In this document: positions 46,884 to 56,242 of the stretch, in pieces | How positions within the stretch are numbered: position 1 is the stretch's first letter | Layout of the letters: the number at the start of each line of letters is the position of its first letter | NCBI RefSeq assembly: GCF_001940785.1 | Contig: NZ_MSLS01000014.1 | Coordinates: 27,787-91,786 of the forward strand | Direction of reading: 5' to 3' | Source: Bacillus sp. MRMR6 | GTDB lineage: Bacteria; Bacillota; Bacilli; Bacillales; Cytobacillaceae | DNA length: 64,000 bases | The notes under the pieces: generated by a model | Seen by the model: the letters and a program-made list of their open reading frames with translations, nothing else | What the model was told of the DNA's origin: nothing | Database searches by the model: none | Program-made: the position numbers and the translations under genes

Positions 46884-47936
46884 TTATACTTCAATTGGAT
46901 CTAAAATAACGGTCGAAGATAAATCGAGGGAACAGGCTGCCCATGATAAACCGACACCAAAACCACAACAAATTACCTTTTCAAGCTGGTTTCTTTCCGA
47001 TAATTTTTTATGTTTGATGGCTAACATCAAGGGAATTGAAGCGGGGCCAGTATTCCCCACAGAAGATACAGCAATAGGTACAGATTCCTTTTGCAGCTTC
47101 ATTTTTTTTCGTAAATACTCCAGCATAAATTTGTTTGCCTGGTGAAGTGCGTATGTCCCAACATCTTCTTTTTTCCAGCCGCTTAAATTAAGAAGGTCTT
47201 CAATCATGACTGGAATTTCCCTTAACGCAAAGGACATGATTTCCATTCCATTCATATACACAGTTTCTTCACTACGTACATTACCATCTTCTGTTTCAAT
47301 TGGTTTCGAGGTTGCTTCACTTATTGGCTTTCGTGACCCTCCAGCAGGAATGATTAAATGTTCCGCTCCAGATCCATCTGTTCTTAAGACAAAATGTGTT
47401 GTATTTTTTCCTTTTTCAATTAGTGCAGCACTCCCGGCGTCTCCAAACACCATCCGAACCGAACGATCTCCTGGATGAACCATCCTTGTGGAAGTATCCC
47501 CGACACATACCAATACTCTTTCACAGCCACCTGCTTCGACCATCATTGAAGCTTGGTACAGGCCATAAACAAATCCGGAACAACCATAGTTGATATCAAA
47601 GGCAACCGCAGTAGTTGGTAAACCTAGCCTATGTTGAAGCAACACACTCGTTGCAGGCATTCTATAATCTGGAGTCTGCGAAACAAAAACAAGCCCATCA
47701 ATAGTTGATGGACTGATCTCTAGTCTTGAAAGCAATGCTTCTGCTGCTGCTTCACATAAATCTGATGTGCACAAACCTTCTCTAGCAACATGAATCTCTT
47801 CTATACCAGTACTAGCAATAATTCTATTAACCTCATCTTCTCCATAAATAGAACTTAGTGAATGAAGATTAACTTGTGTTTTAGGGATTGCTGTAGAAAT
47901 ACCTTTAATAATTGAATTGGTTAAAGTAGCTTTCAC
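46884..47936 (-). CDS. 3-oxoacyl-ACP synthase III-like enzyme (KASIII)
   Basis: A 350-residue thiolase-fold condensing enzyme. The Cys-His-Asn triad is complete: Cys in NYGCSGFVYGLY near residue 118, His in YALHQANKFML near residue 275 and Asn in SVGNTGPASIPL near residue 305. It would condense an acyl-CoA starter with malonyl-ACP. It begins at GTG 47936 behind AAAGGTGAGC and leads a tight operon with ACP, SDR and AMP-ligase; no elongating ketosynthase, dehydratase or enoyl reductase is present, so a short 3-oxo- or 3-hydroxyacyl product is predicted. Confidence 0.88.
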   Translation of the reverse strand: MKATLTNSIIKGISTAIPKTQVNLHSLSSIYGEDEVNRIIASTGIEEIHVAREGLCTSDLCEAAAEALLSRLEISPSTIDGLVFVSQTPDYRMPATSVLLQHRLGLPTTAVAFDINYGCSGFVYGLYQASMMVEAGGCERVLVCVGDTSTRMVHPGDRSVRMVFGDAGSAALIEKGKNTTHFVLRTDGSGAEHLIIPAGGSRKPISEATSKPIETEDGNVRSEETVYMNGMEIMSFALREIPVMIEDLLNLSGWKKEDVGTYALHQANKFMLEYLRKKMKLQKESVPIAVSSVGNTGPASIPLMLAIKHKKLSERNQLEKVICCGFGVGLSWAACSLDLSSTVILDPIEV

Positions 47937-48008
47937 AGTTGCTCACCTTTCTAATGGTGAATAATACCATCATCTTATTGAAATATACGTTTGCTTTCAC
48001 AATATTGA

Positions 48009-49139
48009 TTAACTTATTTCTTTTTCTCTGTTAATAACAACTGGAAACTGCTTATTTAACTTGCTAGATAAGTGGTTAGCCAGTCTAATAGAAGGTTTTT
48101 CAATTGTCAACCAAGCAATACTTGAAACAATAATGGTGAGAATTACAGATAAACAAACAATGATTATTAAAGGTAATTTCTCATAAAATATATAAATCAA
48201 ACATAGTAAAATCGGAAAGTGATATAAATATAAACTGAAAGAAACCTTTCCAAAAAACTGTAACGGTTTGAGCAACAATATCTTTGATGCAACTTGTGAA
48301 GATAAAGAAACTATAAGTAAGATTGATACCCCTAATGTTGCTGTCCAATCAATTAATAGAGGATTGATCAATAAATCTGCATAAATGTAAAGAATTGTTC
48401 CAAAAAGAGCAATTACAATTTTTCTACCTTTTGTGAAAGACTTGAACATACTTATTAAATAATTTCTATTTTTACTTAACAATATCCCTACAATAAACAT
48501 TAGAATATAAATTAGTGATTTATAAAAGGGTTGATATGAATCTTGATATAAAAGATGGAATGCAGCTCCTATTGTTGCTAATCCAATACCAATAGTTAAA
48601 TTTATTTTCCAACCAAAACGTATTGCAAAAACGACTAACAAAGGAAGGATAAAGGATATTCTCATCTCATGAATAAGTGTCCAAATTACTATATTGAACG
48701 AATAGACGTTATAATTACCGATAAACAAAAAGTGATCAAGCACACTACTTATGTTCATAGGGTCCATCCACACAATATTAAATAAATTACCAAGATTGTC
48801 ATTACCTTGTTTAGAGAACAGTAAACATAATGTAATTGCGACAACTATAGAAACAGCATAAGGTAGATATAATCTAAAAATTCTTTTAGTAATAAAAGAT
48901 GGATATGAAATTTTCTTACCTGAAAAGTACACCAAAGATAAAACAAAGCCACTTAGGACAAAAAAGAGAATCACTGGCTGCTCGCCGGTAAAAAAAATGT
49001 GTAGAGGGCTAAAAAATAAAATATCCCATAATATGTCTCCCTTCCATGAGTCTGGAAGAATCATTGCAATATGAAAAAGAAAGACACTCATAGCAGCAAT
49101 TCCTCTCAATGAATCTAGTTCCTTGTAGCGACTGTTCAA
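48009..49139 (-). CDS. Acyltransferase family 3 membrane protein (OafA-like)
   Basis: A 376-residue polytopic membrane acyltransferase. The family signature is at the start, ELDSLRGIAAMSVFLFH, with the catalytic His in VFLFHIAM; around ten transmembrane segments follow, and FFVLSGFVLSLVYF is typical. It O-acylates sugars of exported polysaccharide or peptidoglycan. It starts at TTG 49139 behind GGGGGGAA. It lies between the EPS genes and the KASIII module, so the acyl group may come from that module; this is inference. Confidence 0.87.
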   Translation of the reverse strand: MNSRYKELDSLRGIAAMSVFLFHIAMILPDSWKGDILWDILFFSPLHIFFTGEQPVILFFVLSGFVLSLVYFSGKKISYPSFITKRIFRLYLPYAVSIVVAITLCLLFSKQGNDNLGNLFNIVWMDPMNISSVLDHFLFIGNYNVYSFNIVIWTLIHEMRISFILPLLVVFAIRFGWKINLTIGIGLATIGAAFHLLYQDSYQPFYKSLIYILMFIVGILLSKNRNYLISMFKSFTKGRKIVIALFGTILYIYADLLINPLLIDWTATLGVSILLIVSLSSQVASKILLLKPLQFFGKVSFSLYLYHFPILLCLIYIFYEKLPLIIIVCLSVILTIIVSSIAWLTIEKPSIRLANHLSSKLNKQFPVVINREKEIS

Positions 49140-49156
49140 CTTGTTCCCCCCTTAAA

Positions 49157-49315
49157 CTAATCTTGATTATTCTTAGTAACAGCTAATTTAATCTGCGATT
49201 TTATATCTTCAATAAAATTACTGAGGTCTATCTCCTTGTTTTCTTCTCCTTTTTGGTAAATATTCATTAAAATTTCTTTTAGCATCTGTTGATTAAGATT
49301 TTGGGAACCATACAT
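49157..49315 (-). CDS. Hypothetical 52-residue polar protein
   Basis: A short frame from ATG 49315 with AAGGAAG eight nucleotides upstream. It is hydrophilic and helical, with Gln/Asn-rich opening SQNLNQQMLKEIL and acidic/basic middle QKGEENKEID. No family is recognised. It is 17 bp before the acyltransferase start and 34 bp after the aminotransferase stop, so it fits the operon spacing. Support is the ribosome site and spacing only. Confidence 0.5.
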   Translation of the reverse strand: MYGSQNLNQQMLKEILMNIYQKGEENKEIDLSNFIEDIKSQIKLAVTKNNQD

Positions 49316-49349
49316 TTATAAATCTTCCTTATCAAAAGAATTAGAACTT

Positions 49350-50543
49350 TTACATGATACTTAGAGCTTTACTAAATTCGTCTGGGATACTTTTAAAATT
49401 AAGAACTTTCAATATTAAATTAATTACCCTCATTTGCTGATCAACTGTCATTCCAGATCCTGAAGGAAGACAAATCCCCTTATTAAATAGCTCTTCTGAT
49501 ACACTTAATTTCTCACTATGCGGATAATAAGAGGTACCATTAAAAAGAGGCTGCAAATGAAGAGGTTTCCAAACATGCCTCGCTTCTATGTTTTCTTCCT
49601 CCAGCTTCCCTAAAAGTTTTTCCACTGTTATTCCTGTAACATTTTCTTCTATTAATAATGTTGTTAACCACCGATTTGAACGGGTATATTCTAACTCCTT
49701 CATAAAAGAGATTCCAGGTACATCGAACATATGTTCTAAATAACGATGAAATATTGCCCTTCTAGCGCTTACCCTATCCTCCAGTACCTCTAATTGAGCC
49801 CTTCCAATTCCAGCTAAAATATTACTCATTCTGTAGTTAAACCCCATCTGACTATGCTGATAAAATGGTGCCTGATCTTTAGCTTGAGTTGCTAAAAATC
49901 GTGCCTTTTTTATTTCATCAACATCATTCGATACCAGCATTCCACCTCCAGAAGTCGTAATGATTTTATTACCATTAAAAGAGTAAATACCATACTTCCC
50001 CATGGATCCACTAGCTTTTCCTTTATATGTAGAGCCCAGAGATTCTGCTGCATCCTCGATGACAGGAACATCATACTGATCGCATAGATGAAGAATTTCA
50101 TCCATCTTTGCACTCTGCCCATATAGATGGACTACAATGACAGCCTTCGGTAATGTCCCCCCTGAAGCAGCATCGATTAAAGCCCGCTCCAATGCTTGTG
50201 GCGACATATTCCACGTGTCAGGTTCTGAATCAATAAAAACAGGTTTAGCTCCTTGATATAATATGGGATTTGCACTTGCAACAAAAGTAAAGGTGGAACA
50301 AAATACTCGATCACCAGGCCCAACATTCAATAGCTGTAATGCCAAATGTATAGCTGCTGTACCTGAACTTACTGCTAATGCTGCATTAACGCCCACATAT
50401 GCGGCAATTTCTTTTTCAAATGCATCCACATTTGGTCCTAATGGAGCAACCCAGTTCATATCAAAAGCATCGTTAATATATTTTTGTTCATTACCACTCA
50501 TATGTGCTAGTGAAAGGTGTATTCTCTCTTTTTCATTTGTCAT
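49350..50543 (-). CDS. epsN: DegT/DnrJ/EryC1 sugar aminotransferase (EpsN/PglE-like)
   Basis: A 397-residue PLP enzyme that aminates a UDP-4-keto-6-deoxy-sugar at C4, giving the precursor of bacillosamine. PLP Lys is in YSFNGNKIITTSGGGM near residue 200; other family marks are AVSSGTAAIHLALQLL near residue 58 and VIEDAAESLGSTYKG near residue 160. It starts at ATG 50543. A terminator-like hairpin separates it from the sugar transferase upstream. It works with the EpsC-like dehydratase (61912) and EpsL-like transferase (50637); the acetyltransferase of the set is not adjacent. Confidence 0.9.
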   Translation of the reverse strand: MTNEKERIHLSLAHMSGNEQKYINDAFDMNWVAPLGPNVDAFEKEIAAYVGVNAALAVSSGTAAIHLALQLLNVGPGDRVFCSTFTFVASANPILYQGAKPVFIDSEPDTWNMSPQALERALIDAASGGTLPKAVIVVHLYGQSAKMDEILHLCDQYDVPVIEDAAESLGSTYKGKASGSMGKYGIYSFNGNKIITTSGGGMLVSNDVDEIKKARFLATQAKDQAPFYQHSQMGFNYRMSNILAGIGRAQLEVLEDRVSARRAIFHRYLEHMFDVPGISFMKELEYTRSNRWLTTLLIEENVTGITVEKLLGKLEEENIEARHVWKPLHLQPLFNGTSYYPHSEKLSVSEELFNKGICLPSGSGMTVDQQMRVINLILKVLNFKSIPDEFSKALSIM

Positions 50544-50573
50544 TCAACCAACTCCCGAAGTTTTCTTATGAAA

Positions 50574-50607
50574 TAAAAAAACTATCGAATTAATAAGGTC
50601 GATAGTC
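50574..50607 (-). terminator. Terminator between sugar transferase and aminotransferase genes
   Basis: ACTATCGA / TCGATAGT 8-bp stem with a 10-nt loop, followed on the minus strand by TTTTTTTATTT. It would end most transcripts from the EPS operon before epsN, so epsN may have its own promoter. Confidence 0.75.
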
Positions 50608-50636
50608 GTCATAAACATATTTTTAGATTTTTCAAT

Positions 50637-51254
50637 TCAGACGGATGTATAATTTCGATTCTGCTGCGGGGTCCCTTCAAAATCGGGCATTGTTACATGA
50701 TTTTGATTGCTAATCCCGTCTGAGACTAGAACTTTTTTTATTGTTAAGAATAATATTTTTAAATCAAGTTTTAAACTTTGATTATCGACATACCACACAT
50801 CTAAATTGAATTTTTCCTCCCAAGTAATTGCATTTCTGCCGTTTACCTGGGCCCACCCCGTGATTCCTGGTTTTACATTGTGTCTTCTTCCCTGTTCCTC
50901 TGTATATAACGTTAGATATTCTGTTAGTAGTGGCCTCGGGCCAACTAAACTCATATCACCTTTAATTACGTTGAGTAACTGAGGAAACTCATCAATGCTT
51001 AATTTCCTTAAGAGTTTTCCAAAAGATGTTAATCTGACATAATCCGATAACAATTCACCATTTTTCCCTCGATCATCTGTCATTGTGCGAAATTTATAAA
51101 GTACAAACGTCTTACCATACAATCCAGGCCGATGTTGTCTAAATATAATAGGGGAACCTAGCTTCATTCCTATGAAAAATGTTGTCAACAATATTAATGG
51201 TAAAAACAGAATTAATATGAAAGAAGAAACAAGCAGATCAAATACTCTTTTCAT
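50637..51254 (-). CDS. epsL: Initiating sugar-1-phosphate transferase (EpsL/PglC-like)
   Basis: A 205-residue monotopic phosphoglycosyl transferase that puts the first sugar phosphate (bacillosamine type) on undecaprenyl phosphate. The N-terminal membrane helix (LLVSSFILILFLPLILL), the FRQHRPGLYGKTFVLYKFRTM segment, the catalytic Asp-Glu in LSIDEFPQLLNV and MSLVGPRPLL are all present. The start ATG has AGAGGTGG upstream. Short length places it in the PglC/EpsL class, not the long WbaP class. Confidence 0.92.
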   Translation of the reverse strand: MKRVFDLLVSSFILILFLPLILLTTFFIGMKLGSPIIFRQHRPGLYGKTFVLYKFRTMTDDRGKNGELLSDYVRLTSFGKLLRKLSIDEFPQLLNVIKGDMSLVGPRPLLTEYLTLYTEEQGRRHNVKPGITGWAQVNGRNAITWEEKFNLDVWYVDNQSLKLDLKILFLTIKKVLVSDGISNQNHVTMPDFEGTPQQNRNYTSV

Positions 51255-51303
51255 TTTCCACCTCTACCCTAAATTTGGAATTCCCATTTCAGCATATGTT
51301 TTA

Positions 51304-52344
51304 CTACTTCAATATATGAGATAACGCATTGTTTATTTCATAACCATTTGTATTTTTCAGCTGCCATCTCCAAGCATCCTTGCACATTTCTTCAATACCT
51401 CTAAAACTAGACCAACCAAGGTGATTTTTTGCTTTTGTCGGATCAGCAAAGCACTGTGCAATATCCCCTGGACGGCGGTCTACGATTTGATATGGTATTT
51501 TTCTGCCTGAGATTTTTTCAAAAGCTTTAATGACTTCTAACACACTATAACCATTACCTGTACCTAAGTTATAAGCCTCTACCCCTTTTGAAGTCAGTAT
51601 CTTTTCTAAAGCTTTCACATGTCCGCTTGCAAGATCCATAACGTGAATATAATCTCTTACACCTGTACCGTCTACAGTTGGATAATCGTTTCCAAATACC
51701 CTTAGTTCTTTAAGCCGCCCGACTGCAACCTGAGAGATATATGGCAGAAGATTGTTTGGTAAACCATTTGGGTCTTCACCAATACGGCCGCTTTTATGAG
51801 CTCCAATTGGATTAAAATAACGTAAAAGAGCAACACTCCATTCATGGTCCGAAACATACAGATCACGGAGGATTTCCTCTATCATCTGTTTGGTTCGTCC
51901 ATATGGATTTGTTGCTCCTAATGAACAATCTTCAGTTATTGGTACTTTTTCTGGTACTCCATATACAGTTGCGGAAGAGCTAAACACAAGCTTTTTTACA
52001 CCGTATTTTTTCATTATTTCACAAAGACTTATTGTTCCAGTAACGTTGTTATGATAGTACCATAAGGGTAAAGCAACAGACTCTCCTACTGCCTTTAACC
52101 CTGCAAAATGAATGACGGCCTCAATAGTGTTTTCTGCAAAGATTTTGTCAAGTTCCTTACTATCTAACAAGTCTGCTTTATAATATTTTAAATTCTTACC
52201 GGTTATTTCAACAACGCGTTTTATTGATTCCAATTTACTATTTACAAAATTATCAATGACTATTAGATCATATCGGTTTTTTAATAATTCAATACATGTA
52301 TGACTTCAAATATAACCAGCACCACCTGTAATTAAAATTGCCAT
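51304..52344 (-). pseudogene. galE: UDP-glucose 4-epimerase with in-frame stop at codon 13
   Basis: A complete galE frame starts at ATG 52344 behind GAAAGGGTGAAG and reads MAILITGGAGYI, then TGA (52306-52308), then SHTCIELL and on to the end at 51304, in the same frame. The stop takes the place of the third Gly of the GGAGYIG Rossmann motif (GGA to TGA). The rest is intact: catalytic Ser-Tyr-Lys in FSSSATVYG and NPYGRTKQM. Without read-through the first downstream ATG (52233) would leave out the NAD-binding loop, giving 309 inactive residues. Either a recent nonsense mutation or a sequencing error. Confidence 0.88.
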
Positions 52345-52384
52345 ATGCTTCACCCTTTCAATTTCCGTCCTTAAATAAGTAGAC

Positions 52385-52410
52385 AAAAAAAGGACTCTCA
52401 ATGAGAGCCA
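52385..52410 (-). terminator. Terminator-like hairpin between wzx and galE
   Basis: CTCTC / GAGAG stem with flanking GG / CC pairs and a bulge, followed on the minus strand by TTTTTTTGTC. Placed after the flippase gene, so galE and epsL may depend on read-through or on a separate promoter. Confidence 0.6.
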
Positions 52411-52490
52411 TAAAGTTTATTAAAATAATCATTATCTAGAGAACAAATATTTTAGATTAGCTTGAACAGACGTTTTTTAAATTTAATTTT

Positions 52491-54038
52491 TTAACCACGG
52501 TATCTAATAAAAGACTTAGGTTTTGAAGCTAAATTTAAAACCTTCAATAAAATCACTTTAAAATAATTTAAAGTATAATTATAAACTGCCTTTTCAAATA
52601 TGAAACTAATTAATAAGTATGCTGGAACCATCACAACACATAATATGACCGCCCATAAAAATACTTGAATATAAGTGATAGGGCTTATGTTTAATAGAGA
52701 ACATCCCCCGATAAATATAATAAATATTCCCATATTGATTAGCCATCTTCTTATAGGGATCCATGGTGTCCTATAAAGTATTTTTCTACTCGTATAAAAT
52801 ATTATTTCTGTGGATCGATATAATAATGCAATAATGGTGCCACATAAAACCCCATAGATTCCTATAATGTTTACTAACAATAGAGATACGATCAAATTTA
52901 TTGAAGCCTCAATTATAGAGCTATTTTTTGTTTCCTTAAAATGCCCTATTATATTTATTAAAATATTTGAAGGAGTTCGAGCAAGACTCAGGAGTTTTAG
53001 CATTACAAAAAGAGTAGGTAACCAGAAATCAATATAATTTATATCATTAATTCCCTCTGTATACAATCTCATGAAAGGAATTATTAAAACATATGCGACA
53101 GAAAATAAAGCAAAAACAATAGCCATAAAGAGGACCTCAAATGAATCATAAAGCTTAACGAACTTAGCCTTGTTTTCATGGAATGTTTGCCCCAATGCAA
53201 ATGTCACACTACTATGGACCGTATTAACAATGCTATCAATTATCCCAAAAAGCATATTATACAAAACATATACACTTACTACTTTTAAATTACAAAAAAT
53301 GGTTAACAAGATTATATCGGTGTTTCTAAAGATTAAAGTAGAAACTTCGTGAACTACAACAGAATTTTTTTGTTTAATTGCATCGAAGTTAGGCTTTACT
53401 GTTAAATCAACCCATTTATAATTCCTTTTAATATATATGTTAATTAATAAAATTTGGATCATTATTATTATAAAATGTGCCAGTTGAAGAATAATAATAT
53501 TAAAGCCTTGCGTCAATAAAATTATCTTTACCCCACTAGCTAAAATACTAATAATTGTAACTAGTGTAGTATTTATATAGCTTTTCCCTTCGGCAGTTAA
53601 TAATAATATATATTTTCCTTGAAAGAAAAAGTTAAGTACCCCTCCCATACCAGCTAGTAGGATAACAATCATTATTGTAAATGTATTTAGTTGCGTACTG
53701 ATTAAGAATGGATAAAGAATAGACAATGCAACAACTGCAAAAAAATAATAGCCCCCGGCTTTTTTATAATAACTCGAAGTTGCAGCTAAAACGCCATTAA
53801 TGTTGGCATAATTACACTCTGAGACAGGTTTATAAAGAGCTTGTAATGTAGCGGCTCCGACCCCCGCTTCAAGGAGAGTGAGATAAACAAAAATTTGACT
53901 AATAGATGCAATTAATCCATTAATCTCTGAACCAAAGTTAAGTAGGAACAATCTAGGAATTACGATTCCGAGGGCAAGTATAATTAGCTGGCTTCCCAAT
54001 CCAAATATTAAATTGTAAAAACCTCTTCTTGACTTCAT
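52491..54038 (-). CDS. Wzx-like polysaccharide flippase
   Basis: A 515-residue protein with about twelve to fourteen transmembrane helices, of the MOP superfamily that flips undecaprenyl-linked repeat units. It opens FYNLIFGLGSQLIILALGIVIPRLFLLNFG, a usual Wzx pattern. The start ATG follows TAAGGAGT. It is next to the glycosyltransferases and together with the Wzy-like protein at 59290 defines a Wzx/Wzy-dependent pathway. Confidence 0.87.
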   Translation of the reverse strand: MKSRRGFYNLIFGLGSQLIILALGIVIPRLFLLNFGSEINGLIASISQIFVYLTLLEAGVGAATLQALYKPVSECNYANINGVLAATSSYYKKAGGYYFFAVVALSILYPFLISTQLNTFTIMIVILLAGMGGVLNFFFQGKYILLLTAEGKSYINTTLVTIISILASGVKIILLTQGFNIIILQLAHFIIIMIQILLINIYIKRNYKWVDLTVKPNFDAIKQKNSVVVHEVSTLIFRNTDIILLTIFCNLKVVSVYVLYNMLFGIIDSIVNTVHSSVTFALGQTFHENKAKFVKLYDSFEVLFMAIVFALFSVAYVLIIPFMRLYTEGINDINYIDFWLPTLFVMLKLLSLARTPSNILINIIGHFKETKNSSIIEASINLIVSLLLVNIIGIYGVLCGTIIALLYRSTEIIFYTSRKILYRTPWIPIRRWLINMGIFIIFIGGCSLLNISPITYIQVFLWAVILCVVMVPAYLLISFIFEKAVYNYTLNYFKVILLKVLNLASKPKSFIRYRG

Positions 54039-54081
54039 AGTTACTCCTTACTTAAAAGTACATTCCTTTAGATATTGTACT

Positions 54082-55116
54082 TTAACTTTTACTATATTTA
54101 ATTCTAAAAATAGGTCTGATGTTAATTTGAACCATAAAATAAAGTATTCGTTTCATCCTATTTTTTATGAAGAATTGGTACATTCTTACAAATTTAGAAG
54201 AAGTATTCCCATATTTTATTATTTCTCTAGCTGTGCTGTTATTAATAACAGAAACAATTTGCCAATATTTTTCCTTGTAGTTAAAGTTGCATTTTTCATT
54301 TGATAGGTTAACCACACCATAAACAACCTCTACTAGAAAATCCGATCCAACCCTTTTAATGAAACTTCTATCTGGTGTGTCCAATAATGAATTTTTAAGG
54401 GATTTATATATTTCCATTTGTATTAAAAACTGGCCTTCTTTAAAGTTATTCATTAAACTCGAATTGTTAAAATAATAATTATACATTGCTTGCCTCAAAT
54501 ACCTTAAATTTCTACAATGTTTGAGATACACTAAATTAAACATTGCATCCTCTCCGAGTTTTTGAATTGGAAACTTAATGTCGTTTTTTGAAATAATCTC
54601 AGCCCGATAAATTTTATTCCACACAGCAAATAGAAGTTTACTTTCATATAATTTCAGTAGGATTTCGTCATATGCTTTTTTGTTTTTCTTTGATACACTT
54701 TTTGTTTCTATATCACTAATAGAGTTTGTTATATATTTACCTTCATGAGTTATATAATTATAGTCACAAATAACAATATCCGAGTTCGTATGTATAATAT
54801 TTCTATACAATATTTCTAACATATCAAAATTACCAAATTGATCATCAGCATCAATGAACATTATATATTTACCTTCGGACTGTTTAATACCAATATTCCT
54901 AGCAGCCCCCGGACCTTTATTATGACTTTGAATCGTTTTAATTCTCCCATCTAAATTTGCATAATGTGAGATAATTTCTAACGAATTGTCAGTTGATCCA
55001 TCATCTATTATTATTAACTCAAAATTCTTATAAGACTGACCTATTACACTTTCAATACTTCTATTTAAATATTTCGCTGAATTAAAAACAGGCATTATAA
55101 CACTAACTTTATCCAT
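54082..55116 (-). CDS. GT2 family glycosyltransferase
   Basis: A 344-residue cytoplasmic GT-A enzyme. SVIMPVFNSAKYLNRSIESV and IIIDDGSTDNSLEI bind the nucleotide, DADDQFG is the DxD metal site near residue 97. C-terminal region is Lys/Asn-rich and helical. It adds one sugar of the EPS repeat; donor and linkage unknown. Start ATG has TTGGAGTGA upstream. Low GC relative to the arabinose genes. Confidence 0.88.
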   Translation of the reverse strand: MDKVSVIMPVFNSAKYLNRSIESVIGQSYKNFELIIIDDGSTDNSLEIISHYANLDGRIKTIQSHNKGPGAARNIGIKQSEGKYIMFIDADDQFGNFDMLEILYRNIIHTNSDIVICDYNYITHEGKYITNSISDIETKSVSKKNKKAYDEILLKLYESKLLFAVWNKIYRAEIISKNDIKFPIQKLGEDAMFNLVYLKHCRNLRYLRQAMYNYYFNNSSLMNNFKEGQFLIQMEIYKSLKNSLLDTPDRSFIKRVGSDFLVEVVYGVVNLSNEKCNFNYKEKYWQIVSVINNSTAREIIKYGNTSSKFVRMYQFFIKNRMKRILYFMVQINIRPIFRIKYSKS

Positions 55117-55153
55117 ATATTCTTCACTCCAACCAAATTGTAAGAATATTTTT

Positions 55154-56242
55154 CTAACTAAATAAATTTCTACAATTTTTTAGTACTACAGCCTTTGAAA
55201 AAGGATATCTAGGTATATCTTCACTAATATTGTTTTCCATGTTTTTTAATAATAGTATTTGGTGTATTCCATCATATAGATAAAAATCAGACTCTAATAA
55301 TATGCCTTTTCTGTATTCCTTCAGCAATTCTTCCGGTCCACCACATTTAGTAGATAAAATAAATTTATTTAAGACCATGGCTTCAGCTACCACCAAACCA
55401 AATGATTCGACCTTAGAGCTACAAACTATTACATCACATTTCTTCATGTAAACATATGGATTATCAACAAAATTCAATATCTTTACACTCTGTTCCAAGT
55501 TATATGTTTTAATTGCTTTTAATAAGTTGCTCTTCTCAGGTCCTGATCCAATTATGGTTAGATTAACATCGTAATTTTCATCTCTAATTTTTTTAATTGT
55601 AGAAATAACGGCGATAAAGTTTTTTTCTTCGGACAATCTTCCAATACAGCAAATCTTAAGGCCATTATCGAATGGGTAATGGTTATCAGATTCGGCAAGT
55701 CTTCTTACATTTACCTCATCAATGGCATTATAGATGACGATACTATCAACATTCTTAGAAAGATAATCATTATATTGGTTTTGTATATAATGTGAAACAC
55801 TTATTCGTTTATTAAATTTTAAAAGGTGTGTTAATAATCTATCTTTTGTAAAAAAGTAATATATATTGTTATCGTTATATGTTGGGTCATTATGCATCCA
55901 ATTATATTTTTTTGTCTTTGTAGTATTTATACCCGACACTATTTTTGTTGGTATACCTTCCTGATATGCCACAACATAATCATAATTGTTTTTAATAAAA
56001 ATATAGGGAAGTAATTTTGGGGACATTACTTTAAAAAAACGATTTATTAGGATATTCTGTTTTTCAAAGATATATTGATAATTTATCTCTTTTGGGAGCA
56101 GCTGACCTAACTTCAAGCATTTATATATAGAAAGGACAGTTATTTTATTTTCCTTGTCTTTAATTATTTCTATCAAGTCAATCAAGGATTTCTCTACACC
56201 ACCAAATTCACTTGCTTCTAGGATAAAAAGTAAGCTCTTCAT
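55154..56242 (-). CDS. GT4 family glycosyltransferase
   Basis: A 362-residue GT-B retaining enzyme. LFILEASEFGGVEKSLIDLI opens the N-terminal domain; CIGRLSEEKNFIAVI and SSKVESFGLVVAEAMVLNK (the EX7E region) form the donor site in the C-terminal half. It overlaps the upstream GT2 by 4 bp (ATGA), so the two are translationally coupled. Donor not predictable. Confidence 0.88.
   Translation of the reverse strand: MKSLLFILEASEFGGVEKSLIDLIEIIKDKENKITVLSIYKCLKLGQLLPKEINYQYIFEKQNILINRFFKVMSPKLLPYIFIKNNYDYVVAYQEGIPTKIVSGINTTKTKKYNWMHNDPTYNDNNIYYFFTKDRLLTHLLKFNKRISVSHYIQNQYNDYLSKNVDSIVIYNAIDEVNVRRLAESDNHYPFDNGLKICCIGRLSEEKNFIAVISTIKKIRDENYDVNLTIIGSGPEKSNLLKAIKTYNLEQSVKILNFVDNPYVYMKKCDVIVCSSKVESFGLVVAEAMVLNKFILSTKCGGPEELLKEYRKGILLESDFYLYDGIHQILLLKNMENNISEDIPRYPFSKAVVLKNCRNLFS

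Noticed and set aside
52306..52308. TGA in galE as a selenocysteine codon
   Set aside because: The position is a structural Gly of the Rossmann loop in all GalE proteins I know, no SECIS-like hairpin was seen just after the codon, and GGA to TGA by one base is simpler.
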